Positions 7,703 through 16,063 of a DNA stretch of 64,000 bases are shown here, one piece after another. Under the pieces are notes generated by a model. The model worked only from the letters and a program-made list of their open reading frames with translations. It had not been told where the DNA came from and made no database searches. Each line of letters opens with the position of its first letter. The first letter of the stretch is position 1. Source of the stretch: Halofilum ochraceum (lineage in GTDB: Bacteria > Pseudomonadota > Gammaproteobacteria > XJ16 > Halofilaceae); the NCBI RefSeq assembly GCF_001614315.2, contig NZ_LVEG02000009.1:1-64000 (forward strand). The letters are read 5' to 3'. Both the position numbers and the translations under genes were made by a program.

Positions 7703-8191
7703 ATGGATTCCGAAGAACTGAAGTTTCGCGAGATGTTCCCGCTGGTCCTCGTGATCCTGGGGGCGCTCGCGGTCCTGTTTCTCGTGGCCGCGCTGATGAT
7801 CGGCGATAGCGACGACACGTACGTCCCCTCCGGTATGACCGAGGCGGAAGTGATCGCCGAGCGCGTTGCGCCGATCGGTAAGGTCAACATGGGTGGCCCG
7901 GTCGTGGCCGAGGCCACCGGGGGTGGCAGCGACGAGCCGGCGGAACCGCGTGACGCCCAGGCGGTGTACGAAGGCGTCTGCGCCGCGTGTCACGCGAACG
8001 GGACGCTGGGTGCACCCGAATTCGGTGATACGGCGGCCTGGGAAGAACGTGCCCAGAAGGGCATGGAGACGCTCGTCGATCACTCCGTGAACGGTTTCAA
8101 TCAGATGCCGGCACAGGGGGCTTCCGCCTCCGAGGATGAGATCCAGCGGGCGATCCAATACATGCTCGAAGAAGCGGGTGTTTCGCCCTGA
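7703..8191 (+). CDS. Membrane-anchored class I cytochrome c (c5 type)
   Basis: A 162-residue monoheme cytochrome. One N-terminal transmembrane helix (about residues 11-34, FPLVLVILGALAVLFLVAAL) anchors it with the heme domain in the periplasm. The heme site CAACH is near residue 94 and the axial Met lies in FNQMPAQGA. The pattern VYEGVCAACHANGTLGAPEFGD is that of cytochrome c5. It should pass electrons between the bc1 complex and terminal oxidases or periplasmic reductases. GGAGCAGGT precedes the ATG at 7703. A good promoter lies upstream and a hairpin follows, so it is monocistronic. Azurin, another periplasmic carrier, is encoded 1 kb away. Confidence 0.92.
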   Translation: MDSEELKFREMFPLVLVILGALAVLFLVAALMIGDSDDTYVPSGMTEAEVIAERVAPIGKVNMGGPVVAEATGGGSDEPAEPRDAQAVYEGVCAACHANGTLGAPEFGDTAAWEERAQKGMETLVDHSVNGFNQMPAQGASASEDEIQRAIQYMLEEAGVSP

Positions 8192-8220
8192 TCGGCTGAA
8201 CGCTGAATCGCTCCATCCTG

Positions 8221-8245
8221 CAACGCCGGCCCCGCGCCGGCGTTG
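8221..8245. terminator. Hairpin between convergent cytochrome c and comM
   Basis: CAACGCCGGC (8221-8230) pairs perfectly with GCCGGCGTTG (8236-8245). It sits between two convergent genes and could end either transcript, though the T tract (CTCGTTTC) is weak. Confidence 0.6.
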
Positions 8246-8289
8246 CTCGTTTCGGGCCCGTTGCAATGACGCCTCGGCAGTGCCTGCCA

Positions 8290-9804
8290 TCAGGCGCCGG
8301 CCGCTGGCCGGTCCAGCGCGCGGTAGGACATCGCCTCCACCACCGGCGTCTCATCCACTCCTTCGCTTCCGGCCAGGTCCGCGATCGTGCGCGCGAGTCG
8401 CAGGACGCGGTGGTAGGCACGCGCCGACAGGCCGAGGGCGTCGATCATGCCGTCGAGCCGGTGCAGTGCGTCGCGGTCGAAGCGGCCGGTGCGCTCCATC
8501 TCCGGTCCATCGACCGTGCCGTTCGCCTGGCCATGGCGGGCGAGCGCGCGTTCCCGTGCCGCTTCGACGCGGGCCCGTACACAGGCGCTGGTCTCGGCGG
8601 CGGCCTCGGCGCGCATGCGCTCGCGCGGCACCCGGGGGACTTCCAGATGCATGTCGATGCGATCGAGAAACGGCCCGGAAATCCGACCCCGATAGCGTTC
8701 CACCTGCTCGGGTGAACAGCTGCAGATCGCGGCGGGATCGCCGCGCTGGCCGCAGGGGCAGGGGTTCATGGCCGCGAGCAGCTGGAAGCGGGCGGGGAAC
8801 TCGGCGCGCCGGGCCGCACGCGAGATCGTGATCGCGCCGGTCTCGAGCGGCTCGCGCAGGACTTCCAGTACGCGGCGATCGAATTCCGCCACTTCGTCGA
8901 GGAACAGAACGCCGCGGTGGGCCAGCGATATCTCCCCCGGGCGCGGGTGTCCGCCACCGCCCACCAGTGCCACGCCGGAGGCCGTGTGGTGCGGTGCCCG
9001 GAACGGCCGCACACCCCAATGGCTGGCGGGATCACGCTCGCCGGCGATGGAGGCGATGGTCGCCGCTTCGAGCGCCTCCGCCGGCGTCATTGCCGGCAGA
9101 ATCCCGGGCAGCCTTGAGGCCAGCATCGATTTCCCGGTCCCCGGTGGACCGATGAACAGGAGGTTGTGTTGCCCGGCCGCGGCGATCTCCAGGGCACGAC
9201 GGGCCTGTTGCTGGCCCTGGACGTCGGCGAGATCCGCTGCGGTCGCCCGCTGGTCATGCGCCGGCGCGGGCACGCCGTGGCGCGGACGCTCGCTCTCACC
9301 GCGCAATCCCGTGCACACGTCGAGCAGGTGGTCCGCGGGATGGATCGGTGTGGTGGCCGCCAGGGCGGCCTCGTCGGCGTTGGCGCGCGGCAGGGTCAGC
9401 GCATGCCCGGCGTCCGCCGCGCCGACGGCCGCCGGCAGGGCCCCGCGGATGGGGCGCAGGGTGCCGCCCAGCGCCAGTTCCCCGAGAAACTCCTGCCCGT
9501 CTAGGGCCGCCAGCGGAATCTGGCCCGAGGCCGCGAGGATGCCGAGCGCGATCGGCAGGTCATAGCGCCCGCCTTCCTTGGGCAGATCCGCGGGCGAGAG
9601 GTTGATCGTGATGCGGCGTTGCGGGAATTCGAAGCCGGCGGTCTGCAGGGCGGCGCGCACGCGATCCTTGCTTTCCTTCACCGCCGCTTCGGGTAGACCG
9701 ACGATCGACAGCGACGGCAATCCGCCCGCGAGGTGTACTTCGGCATCGACTGGTGGGGCTTCGATACCCACCAGGGCACGGCTGTGGACGACGGCGAGCG
9801 TCAT
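8290..9804 (-). CDS. comM: YifB/ComM family AAA+ ATPase
   Basis: A 504-residue Mg-chelatase-like ATPase. The N-terminal ChlI domain (LAVVHSRALVGIEAPPVDAEVHLAGGLPSLSIVGLPEAAVKE) is followed by an AAA+ core with Walker A GPPGTGKS, then LFLDEVAEF as Walker B, and ARRAEFPARFQLLAAMNPCPCGQRGD. The C-terminal ChlI-associated helical domain carries SARAYHRVLRLARTIADL. In Vibrio and Haemophilus, ComM is a hexameric branch-migration helicase acting in natural transformation. In organisms without competence its use is unclear. The length is normal. It lies 38 bases downstream of ubiK on the same strand, a common arrangement. Confidence 0.93.
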   Translation of the reverse strand: MTLAVVHSRALVGIEAPPVDAEVHLAGGLPSLSIVGLPEAAVKESKDRVRAALQTAGFEFPQRRITINLSPADLPKEGGRYDLPIALGILAASGQIPLAALDGQEFLGELALGGTLRPIRGALPAAVGAADAGHALTLPRANADEAALAATTPIHPADHLLDVCTGLRGESERPRHGVPAPAHDQRATAADLADVQGQQQARRALEIAAAGQHNLLFIGPPGTGKSMLASRLPGILPAMTPAEALEAATIASIAGERDPASHWGVRPFRAPHHTASGVALVGGGGHPRPGEISLAHRGVLFLDEVAEFDRRVLEVLREPLETGAITISRAARRAEFPARFQLLAAMNPCPCGQRGDPAAICSCSPEQVERYRGRISGPFLDRIDMHLEVPRVPRERMRAEAAAETSACVRARVEAARERALARHGQANGTVDGPEMERTGRFDRDALHRLDGMIDALGLSARAYHRVLRLARTIADLAGSEGVDETPVVEAMSYRALDRPAAGA

Positions 9805-9842
9805 AGGCGAGTTCCCTCTCGCGGGCGGATTGTCAGCGGCGG

Positions 9843-10133
9843 CTATTCGGGGTCGGCGGGGCTGTCGTCGCCGGACGGAGCCGCCGGCTGGATGCCGGCC
9901 TGGCGTTCGAGTTCCGCCACGCGCGCTTCCATCGCCTCGAGCTGCTCGCGCGTATGGGCCAGAACCTCGGCCTGGACGTCGAACTCCTCGCGCGTCACCA
10001 GTTCCATACGCGAGAGCGTCTGCTGCATGACGGTCTTGGCATTGCGCTCGAAGTCGGCGCGCAGTTCGTGCGCGCTCTCGGGCAGCAGGCGGCTCAGGCG
10101 CTCGCTCATTTCTTCAAACGGATTACGCTGCAT
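9843..10133 (-). CDS. ubiK: Ubiquinone biosynthesis accessory factor UbiK (YqiC/BMFP)
   Basis: A 96-residue, mostly helical protein. The N-terminal amphipathic segment (NPFEEMSERLSRLLPE) precedes the family core VTREEFDVQAEVLAHTREQLEAMEARVAELE, a coiled coil with a regular heptad pattern. The C-terminus is acidic and disordered. UbiK proteins form trimers or complexes with UbiJ and help the aerobic ubiquinone hydroxylation steps; they were earlier called membrane fusogenic proteins. It precedes comM on the same strand. Confidence 0.88.
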   Translation of the reverse strand: MQRNPFEEMSERLSRLLPESAHELRADFERNAKTVMQQTLSRMELVTREEFDVQAEVLAHTREQLEAMEARVAELERQAGIQPAAPSGDDSPADPE

Positions 10134-10262
10134 TGATTCGATCTCCGGGTAGTGATGTCACCATAGCCGACCGGCCGGGGTCTCACAAACCCGGTCGCGG
10201 CGCGGGGCGCTGGGCCCGCCCATGAACTCGGCGAACGCCGCGCCCGGGTTCAGCGCGACCCG

Positions 10263-11135
10263 TCAGCGTGCGCCGTCGAGTCGGCGCTGCATGAACGCGG
10301 GTTGGGCGAACGCGGCGCGATGGATGTCGGCGGTGTAGTAGTCCGTGGCGAACGGCAGCGCCTCGGCGGTGGCCGAGCGCTCGAACGCGATCGCCGCGCC
10401 TTTGCGCGCAAGGGTGGCGGTCCACCAGCCCGTTGGATAGATCGGCTGGGGGAAATACAGTGTGTGCGTATCCTCGAAACCGGCGCCGCGCATCGCGACG
10501 TGCATGGGTTCGATGATGCTGTCCAGGTGCGCCAGCGGGGATTCGCTCTGCTGTACCAGCATTCCATCCGCGGCCAGCGCGGTCTGACAATCGCGATAGA
10601 ACGCCTCGGTGAAAAGACCCTCGCCGGGGCCGACCGGATCCGTGCTGTCGACGATGATCAGATCGAGCGAGCCGGCGGGCGTATCCTTGACCCACTGGAT
10701 GCCATCGGCGAAAGCCAGCCGGGCGCGCGGATCGCCGTTGCCCGAGCACAGTTCCGGGAACCATTCCTCGCACACCCGGGTCACACGCTCGTCGATGTCG
10801 ACCTGGGCGGCCTGCTCAACCGCGTCGTGTTTGAGCACCTCGCGCAGCGTCCCGCAGTCACCACCGCCAATGATCAGGACATTGCGCGGATTCGGGTGGG
10901 AGAACAGCGCCGGGTGCGACAGCATTTCGTGGTAGAGGAAATTGTCGCGTTCGGACAGCATCAGGAAGCCGTCGATCACGAGGGTGCGACCGAACCAGAC
11001 CGTGTCGTACACATCGATCGTCTGGAAGTCGGACACCTCGTGGTGGAGCCGCCCCCGCGGGCCGAGTTCGAGCGAGAACGCCGAGCCCGATTCGCGACAG
11101 ACTTCGGTAAACCACTTGTCGTGATCGAGCGTCAT
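10263..11135 (-). CDS. speE: Spermidine synthase (polyamine aminopropyltransferase)
   Basis: A 290-residue class I aminopropyltransferase that makes spermidine from putrescine and decarboxylated S-adenosylmethionine in the cytoplasm. The N-terminal beta domain (FQTIDVYDTVWFGRTLVIDGFLMLSERDNFLYHEMLSH) has the conserved YHEM for polyamine binding. The Rossmann motif LIIGGGDCGTLREVLKH follows, then the catalytic loop IIVDSTDPVGPGEGLF with its Asp and YFPQPIYPTGWW. The start is the ATG at 11135; the longer open frame upstream lacks similarity. It is divergent from speA across 143 bases, so the two polyamine genes can share regulation. Confidence 0.93.
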   Translation of the reverse strand: MTLDHDKWFTEVCRESGSAFSLELGPRGRLHHEVSDFQTIDVYDTVWFGRTLVIDGFLMLSERDNFLYHEMLSHPALFSHPNPRNVLIIGGGDCGTLREVLKHDAVEQAAQVDIDERVTRVCEEWFPELCSGNGDPRARLAFADGIQWVKDTPAGSLDLIIVDSTDPVGPGEGLFTEAFYRDCQTALAADGMLVQQSESPLAHLDSIIEPMHVAMRGAGFEDTHTLYFPQPIYPTGWWTATLARKGAAIAFERSATAEALPFATDYYTADIHRAAFAQPAFMQRRLDGAR

Positions 11136-11278
11136 GCCATCATTCCCCAGGATTGCGGCGGTATCCCCTCTGGCGGAGTATGTGCGGAACCGGAACTTCG
11201 GACTCCGGTCGCGCTCTTGGCCAGAGGTGTCGGATAATGCCGCGGCCCCCGCAGGCACGCAACCGGACATAACCGCCG

Positions 11279-13171
11279 ATGACTGATTGGACTCTCGACG
11301 AGGCTCGCCACGTCTACAACGTCGCCCACTGGGGGGCGGGTTATTTCGATGTCGACGCCGCCGGCCGCTCGGTCGTGTATCCGCGCCGCGACGGTCGCCC
11401 GGTCGTGCTCGCCGAACTGGCCGACGAAGCGCGGGCGGCGGCGCTTCCGTTGCCTGTGCTCGTGCGCTTCGTCGATATCCTGCATGACCGGGTCGACACG
11501 CTCTGCGATGCATTCGAGGGCGCGCGTCAACGCCACGGTTACGGCGGCGCGTATACCGCCGTCTATCCGATCAAGGTCAACCAGCAGCGCAGCGTGGTCG
11601 AGCACATCAAGCGCCCCGATGACCCGCGCGTCGGTCTCGAGGCCGGTAGCAAGCCCGAGCTGATGGCCGTGCTGGCACTGATGGAGGCACGCAATGGCGC
11701 CGTCATCTGCAACGGCTACAAGGATCGGGAGTATATCCGGCTCGCGTTGATCGGTGTGCGCCTTGGCCTGCGTGTACGGATCGTGGTCGAGCAGCCGTCG
11801 GAAGTGGGGCTGGTCGCTGAGGAGGCGGCCCGGCTCGGGGTTGAACCGAGCCTCGGCGTGCGTGTGCGCCTCGCGTCGATCGGGCATGGGCGCTGGCAGA
11901 ACACCGGCGGTGAAAAAGCCAAGTTCGGGCTGTCTGCCCAGCAGGTGATCGATATCGTTGAGCACCTGCGCGAGCGCGGAGCACTGCACTGGCTGCAACT
12001 GCTGCACTTCCATATGGGTTCGCAGGTCGCGAATCTGCGCGACATCGCCGCCGGCATGACCGAGGCGGCCCGCTACTATGCCGAACTGATCAGCCTGGGT
12101 GCGCCGCTGGAGGCCGTCGATGTCGGAGGGGGCCTGGCGGTCGATTATGATGGCTCGAACTCACGCGCCGATTTCTCAATGAACTACGCGATCGAACGTT
12201 ATGCCGATTGCGTCGTTGGTGAACTCGCGCGCGTCTGCAACGAGCGAGGTCTGGTCCACCCCGCGATTTATACTGAGGCGGGACGTGCCATGAGCGCTCA
12301 TCACGCGGTGTTGATTACGGACGTCATCGATACCGAACCGGTGCCGGCGGCAACGCCGGCCGCGCCTGATCCGGAAGCGGTCGTGCCGATGCATGACCTG
12401 TGGTCGCTCTATAGCGATCCGCCGGGTTCGATGGCCGAGCGCTATCAGGACGCCGGCCGCGCGCTCGCGGAAGTGCATGCGCTGTATACGGAAGGCCGGC
12501 TCCGACTCGCGGAACGGGCTGCCGCCGATCGGTTGTTTCTCGCAATATGCCACGATACCCGCGACCGTCTCGTACGCCGCCCGTACCGTGATGCTGAACT
12601 GCGGAGCACGCTGCAGGAGCGGCTGGCGACGAAATACTTCTGCAATTTCTCCGTGTTCCAGTCGATCCCCGATGTATGGGGCATCGGCCAGTTGTTCCCG
12701 ATCATGCCGCTGACGCGCCTCGACGAGCCGCCGGATACCGACGCGATCCTCGAGGATCTGACCTGCGATTCGGACGGTCATGTCGAGGAGTACGTCCACG
12801 GCGACGGCATCTTCAAGACGCTGCCGCTGCACGCGATCCGGCCCGGCGAGGATTACCTGCTCGGCGTCTTCCTGGTCGGCGCGTACCAGGAAATCCTCGG
12901 CGACCTGCATAACCTGTTCGGCGATACGCACTCGGTCAACGTCGAACTCACCGAAGACGGTGGCTGGCGTCTGGTCGATCCGGAGCGCGGCGACCGCGTC
13001 GACGAACTCCTTCGCTACGTCCACTTCGACCCGGATACGCTGCTGGCCCGGTTCCGCGAAAAAATGAGCCGCACCGACCTCGACAAGGAGCAGCGCGCCA
13101 GTCTACTGAGGGAACTGGAAGACGGACTCTCGGCCTATACGTATCTGCAGGGACGAGAGAACCACGAATGA
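11279..13171 (+). CDS. speA: Biosynthetic arginine decarboxylase
   Basis: A 630-residue PLP-dependent fold-III decarboxylase converting arginine to agmatine, the first step of one putrescine route. The PLP lysine lies in VYPIKVNQQ (about residue 99). The barrel continues through LEAGSKPELMAVL, KFGLS, LLHFHMGSQVANLRD and VDVGGGLAVDYDG. The C-terminal beta domain contains FCNFSVFQSIPDVWGIGQLFPIMPL, with the Cys of the second active-site half in LEDLTCDSDG. Length and order match E. coli SpeA (about 630-658 residues). The last four codons and the stop lie inside a tandem repeat of ACACGAATGG type, so the natural C-terminus may have been changed by the repeat. Confidence 0.95.
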   Translation: MTDWTLDEARHVYNVAHWGAGYFDVDAAGRSVVYPRRDGRPVVLAELADEARAAALPLPVLVRFVDILHDRVDTLCDAFEGARQRHGYGGAYTAVYPIKVNQQRSVVEHIKRPDDPRVGLEAGSKPELMAVLALMEARNGAVICNGYKDREYIRLALIGVRLGLRVRIVVEQPSEVGLVAEEAARLGVEPSLGVRVRLASIGHGRWQNTGGEKAKFGLSAQQVIDIVEHLRERGALHWLQLLHFHMGSQVANLRDIAAGMTEAARYYAELISLGAPLEAVDVGGGLAVDYDGSNSRADFSMNYAIERYADCVVGELARVCNERGLVHPAIYTEAGRAMSAHHAVLITDVIDTEPVPAATPAAPDPEAVVPMHDLWSLYSDPPGSMAERYQDAGRALAEVHALYTEGRLRLAERAAADRLFLAICHDTRDRLVRRPYRDAELRSTLQERLATKYFCNFSVFQSIPDVWGIGQLFPIMPLTRLDEPPDTDAILEDLTCDSDGHVEEYVHGDGIFKTLPLHAIRPGEDYLLGVFLVGAYQEILGDLHNLFGDTHSVNVELTEDGGWRLVDPERGDRVDELLRYVHFDPDTLLARFREKMSRTDLDKEQRASLLRELEDGLSAYTYLQGRENHE

Positions 13172-13530
13172 ACACGAATGGACACGAATGGACACGAATG
13201 GACACGAATGGCGCCCTGCAGAGTGAACGCACGGTGGAGCTTCGCTGTCAGTATGGCGGTATGAAGCAGGTCATTCAGGAACCACAGATGGACACAGATG
13301 AACACAGCCGGGCTCAGTGGGAGGTCTTGTCTCTTATGGAGCTTCGCTGAAAGCGTTTTTGGCCAATACAGGTCCGAAGCTGTGCGGAAGCCACGAGGCG
13401 ATGGATTCCGGGCTATCTGTGTTTATCTGTGTCCATCTGTGGTTATTCTCTCCTCGGGTTCAGCGAAGCTCCCCGGAGCCCAAACCAACCCAAAACACCA
13501 TTTGTGTGCATTCGTGTTCATTCGTGGTTC
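13161..13530. repeat. Concentric inverted-repeat locus (CACGAATG and CACAGATG families)
   Basis: This fills the 394-base gap between speA and the hydrolase gene. The outer arms are 13161-13211, a 10-base tandem unit (ACACGAATGG, about four copies after a first AACACGAATG), and its inverse at 13499-13530. The inner arms are 13281-13307 (unit GGACACAGATG) and the inverse at 13412-13444. A shorter motif, GGAGCTTCGCTG, occurs at about 13231 and 13338 and inverted at about 13460. No gene is seen inside. The left outer arm overlaps the stop codon of speA. Confidence 0.85.
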
Positions 13531-13565
13531 GCATTCATCGGCGACTCCCCAGGAGGGCCTGAGCA

Positions 13566-14801
13566 ATGACTGAAGTCGTGACCGAGGAGGTCGAGTTCAC
13601 CGGCAGCGAGGGGCATACGCTGTCGGCGCGTATTGATCGGCCGCGTGAGGGGGCCATCACCGGTTGGGCGCTGTTTGCGCACTGTTTTACCTGCGGCAAG
13701 GACTTTGTCGCCGCGCGGCGGATCAGCCGAGCGCTGGCCGATCGCGGGCTCGCCGTGCTGCGGTTCGATTTCACCGGGCTCGGCGCCTCCGAGGGTGAGT
13801 TCGCGGCGACGACCTTCTCATCGAACGTCGCCGACCTCGTGGCCGGCGCGGACTGGCTGCGGAAAAACCACGCCGGTCCGCGCGTGCTGATCGGGCACAG
13901 CCTCGGGGGTGCGGCGGTGCTGGCCGCGGCCGGTGAGATTCCGGAGGTTACGGCGGTGGCGACCATCGGCGCGCCCGCGGACCCCGCCCATGTACAGCGG
14001 CAGTTCGGCGACGCGGTCGATGAGATCGAGGCAACGGGGTCGGCGGAGATCGAGTTCGGCGGGCGCTCCCTGCGGATCGGCCGGGATTTCCTCGATGACA
14101 TCGCGCGCTGGGATCTGGTGCGCCGCGTACAGCGGCTCGGCCGCGCCTTGCTGGTGCTGCATTCACCGCTGGATCGCGTCGTCGCGATCGAGCATGCGCG
14201 GCGCCTGTTCGAAGCGGCGAAGCACCCCAAGAGTTTCATTTCGCTCGACGACGCGGACCACCTGCTGACGGAGGCGGCCGATGCCGAATACGTCGCGACG
14301 GTTCTGGACGCGTGGGTATCGCGTTATCTTGAACGCGCGGGCAGGGAGAGCCGTCAGGGGCCCTTGCTGCAGCCCGGCGAGGTACGGGTGGCGGAGAACG
14401 GTCTCGGGCATCTCGCCCAGGACGTGCACGCGGGCACTCATCGCATCCCGGCCGACGAGCCGCGCGAACAGGGTGGTGGCGATACCGGCCCGGCGCCGTA
14501 CGATTATCTCCTCGCTGCCCTTGGTGCGTGCACTTCGATGACGCTGCGGATGTACGCTGATTACAAGGGTCTGCCATTGCGCCATGTGTCCGTGCAGTTG
14601 CGCCACGAACGGGTGCATGCCGAGGATTGCGAGAACTGCGAACATAAGTCGGGGCGGCTCGCCCTGATCCACCGGCGGATATCCCTGCAGGGCGACCTGA
14701 GCGAGGCACAGCGGCAGCGGATGCTGGAGATCGCGGACCGCTGTCCGGTGCATCGTACGCTCAAAGGCCAGCTCGAAATCCACACACGCGAATCGGACTG
14801 A
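13566..14801 (+). CDS. Bifunctional alpha/beta hydrolase - OsmC family fusion protein
   Basis: A 411-residue two-domain protein. Residues 1-255 are an alpha/beta hydrolase: oxyanion-hole region ALFAHCFTCGKD, nucleophile elbow IGHSLGG (Ser112), acid and His in HSPLDRVV and DDADHLL. Residues about 270-411 are an OsmC/Ohr-type domain with GPAPYDYLLAALGACTSMTLRMYAD and ADRCPVHRTL, which hold the two cysteines of the OsmC peroxidase site. OsmC proteins reduce organic hydroperoxides; the hydrolase may release or process an acyl or ester substrate, which is inference. This fusion is known in proteobacterial genomes. It precedes pdxB by only 4 bases, so the two are probably cotranscribed. Confidence 0.9.
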   Translation: MTEVVTEEVEFTGSEGHTLSARIDRPREGAITGWALFAHCFTCGKDFVAARRISRALADRGLAVLRFDFTGLGASEGEFAATTFSSNVADLVAGADWLRKNHAGPRVLIGHSLGGAAVLAAAGEIPEVTAVATIGAPADPAHVQRQFGDAVDEIEATGSAEIEFGGRSLRIGRDFLDDIARWDLVRRVQRLGRALLVLHSPLDRVVAIEHARRLFEAAKHPKSFISLDDADHLLTEAADAEYVATVLDAWVSRYLERAGRESRQGPLLQPGEVRVAENGLGHLAQDVHAGTHRIPADEPREQGGGDTGPAPYDYLLAALGACTSMTLRMYADYKGLPLRHVSVQLRHERVHAEDCENCEHKSGRLALIHRRISLQGDLSEAQRQRMLEIADRCPVHRTLKGQLEIHTRESD

Positions 14802-14805
14802 ATCC

Positions 14806-15930
14806 ATGCGTCTGGTTGTTGACGAGAATATGGCGGCGGGCCGCCGGGCCTTCGCCGCGTTCGGCGACGTGGTCACCGTGCCCGGTCGCGAAATCGATAC
14901 GGAAGACGTGTCTCGCGCTGATGCGCTGATGGTGCGCTCGGTGACGCGGGTCGATCGGGCGCTGCTTGGCGGTTCGCACGTGCGTTTCGTGGGGACCGCG
15001 ACCAGCGGCTTCGATCACATCGATCATGAATGGCTCGCCGACCGCGGCATCGGGTTCGCGTACGCGCCCGGTTGCAACGCGAGCGCGGTGGCGGACTGGG
15101 TCATCGCCGCGCTCGCGGCGTTGCATGCCGCGGGCCGCCGGCGCTTCGGCAGCGGCAGTGTCGGGGTCGTCGGCGCCGGCCATGTCGGCGCCCGTGTCGC
15201 CCGCCGGCTCGGCGCACTCGGCTACAGCGTGCGGCTGTGCGATCCGCCGCGCGCGGAGGCTGAGGGAGGCGAAGGCTTCGTGGACCTCGCGACCGCGCTC
15301 GAGTCCGACGTGGTTACGCTGCACGTGCCGCTGGTGGATGAGGGTCCGTACCGGACCCGCGGGCTGATCGATGGCGCGGCGCTGGAACGGATGCCGGCCG
15401 GCAGCGTGCTGATGAACGCCGCGCGGGGTGGCGTCGTGGATGAGGATGCGCTGGCGACGCGCCTCGACGACGGGCCGGACCTCGTCACGGCCATCGATAC
15501 CTGGGCGGGTGAGCCCGCGATCGATGCCGGGCTGCTGCCCCGGATCGATCTCGCGACGCCGCATATCGCCGGCCATACGGTGGAGGGGCGGCTGCGCGGT
15601 ACCGCGATCGTCGCCAAGGCCGCCGCCCGCCATTTCGGGATCGCGAACGGATGGGACTGGTGCAGCGAATTGCCACCAGCGCCGGGCGCGGCGTCCGGAA
15701 CCGATCCGGTCGAGGCCGTGCTGTCGGCATGGGATCCGCGGGCGGACGATGGCCGTCTTCGGGGGCTCCTGCGCCAGCCACCGGGTGAACGTGGGCGTGG
15801 CTTCGACCGGATCCGCGCGTCCTGCCCGCAGCGGCGTGAATTCGGGTCAGTCCGCGTGGGCGGGGATGCGCCGGCGGAGATCGAGGCGACCGGTCTGGGC
15901 GTGTCGGATCCCAACGACCGCATCGATTGA
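14806..15930 (+). CDS. pdxB: Erythronate-4-phosphate dehydrogenase
   Basis: A 374-residue NAD-dependent D-2-hydroxyacid dehydrogenase of pyridoxal-phosphate synthesis that oxidises 4-phosphoerythronate. The N-terminus VVDENMAAGRRAFAAFGDV and the substrate-binding block VRSVTRVDRALLGG...FVGTATSGFDHID are diagnostic of PdxB. The NAD site is VGVVGAGHVGARVARRL. The catalytic Arg, Glu and His lie in LMNAARGGVVDEDAL, IDTWAGEPAID and TPHIAGHTVEGR. The C-terminal PdxB dimerisation domain (about 290-374) is present but short and divergent. It starts 4 bases after the hydrolase-OsmC gene. Confidence 0.93.
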   Translation: MRLVVDENMAAGRRAFAAFGDVVTVPGREIDTEDVSRADALMVRSVTRVDRALLGGSHVRFVGTATSGFDHIDHEWLADRGIGFAYAPGCNASAVADWVIAALAALHAAGRRRFGSGSVGVVGAGHVGARVARRLGALGYSVRLCDPPRAEAEGGEGFVDLATALESDVVTLHVPLVDEGPYRTRGLIDGAALERMPAGSVLMNAARGGVVDEDALATRLDDGPDLVTAIDTWAGEPAIDAGLLPRIDLATPHIAGHTVEGRLRGTAIVAKAAARHFGIANGWDWCSELPPAPGAASGTDPVEAVLSAWDPRADDGRLRGLLRQPPGERGRGFDRIRASCPQRREFGSVRVGGDAPAEIEATGLGVSDPNDRID

Positions 15931-16063
15931 GCCGAACGGGGCCAGTCAGCGGCACAGGCAACCGTTCGACTTTCCTGAACGATCCGATCGGGAGTTTCCA
16001 CCCATCCGCGCCGTCCGTCGCGTCATCATGGGGGCCATACAGTCAACCGACGGAGCGATAGTC

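Noticed and set aside
13161-13211. Tandem 10-base units as a CRISPR array
   Set aside because: The units are contiguous, without spacers, and far shorter than CRISPR repeats; no cas genes are nearby.
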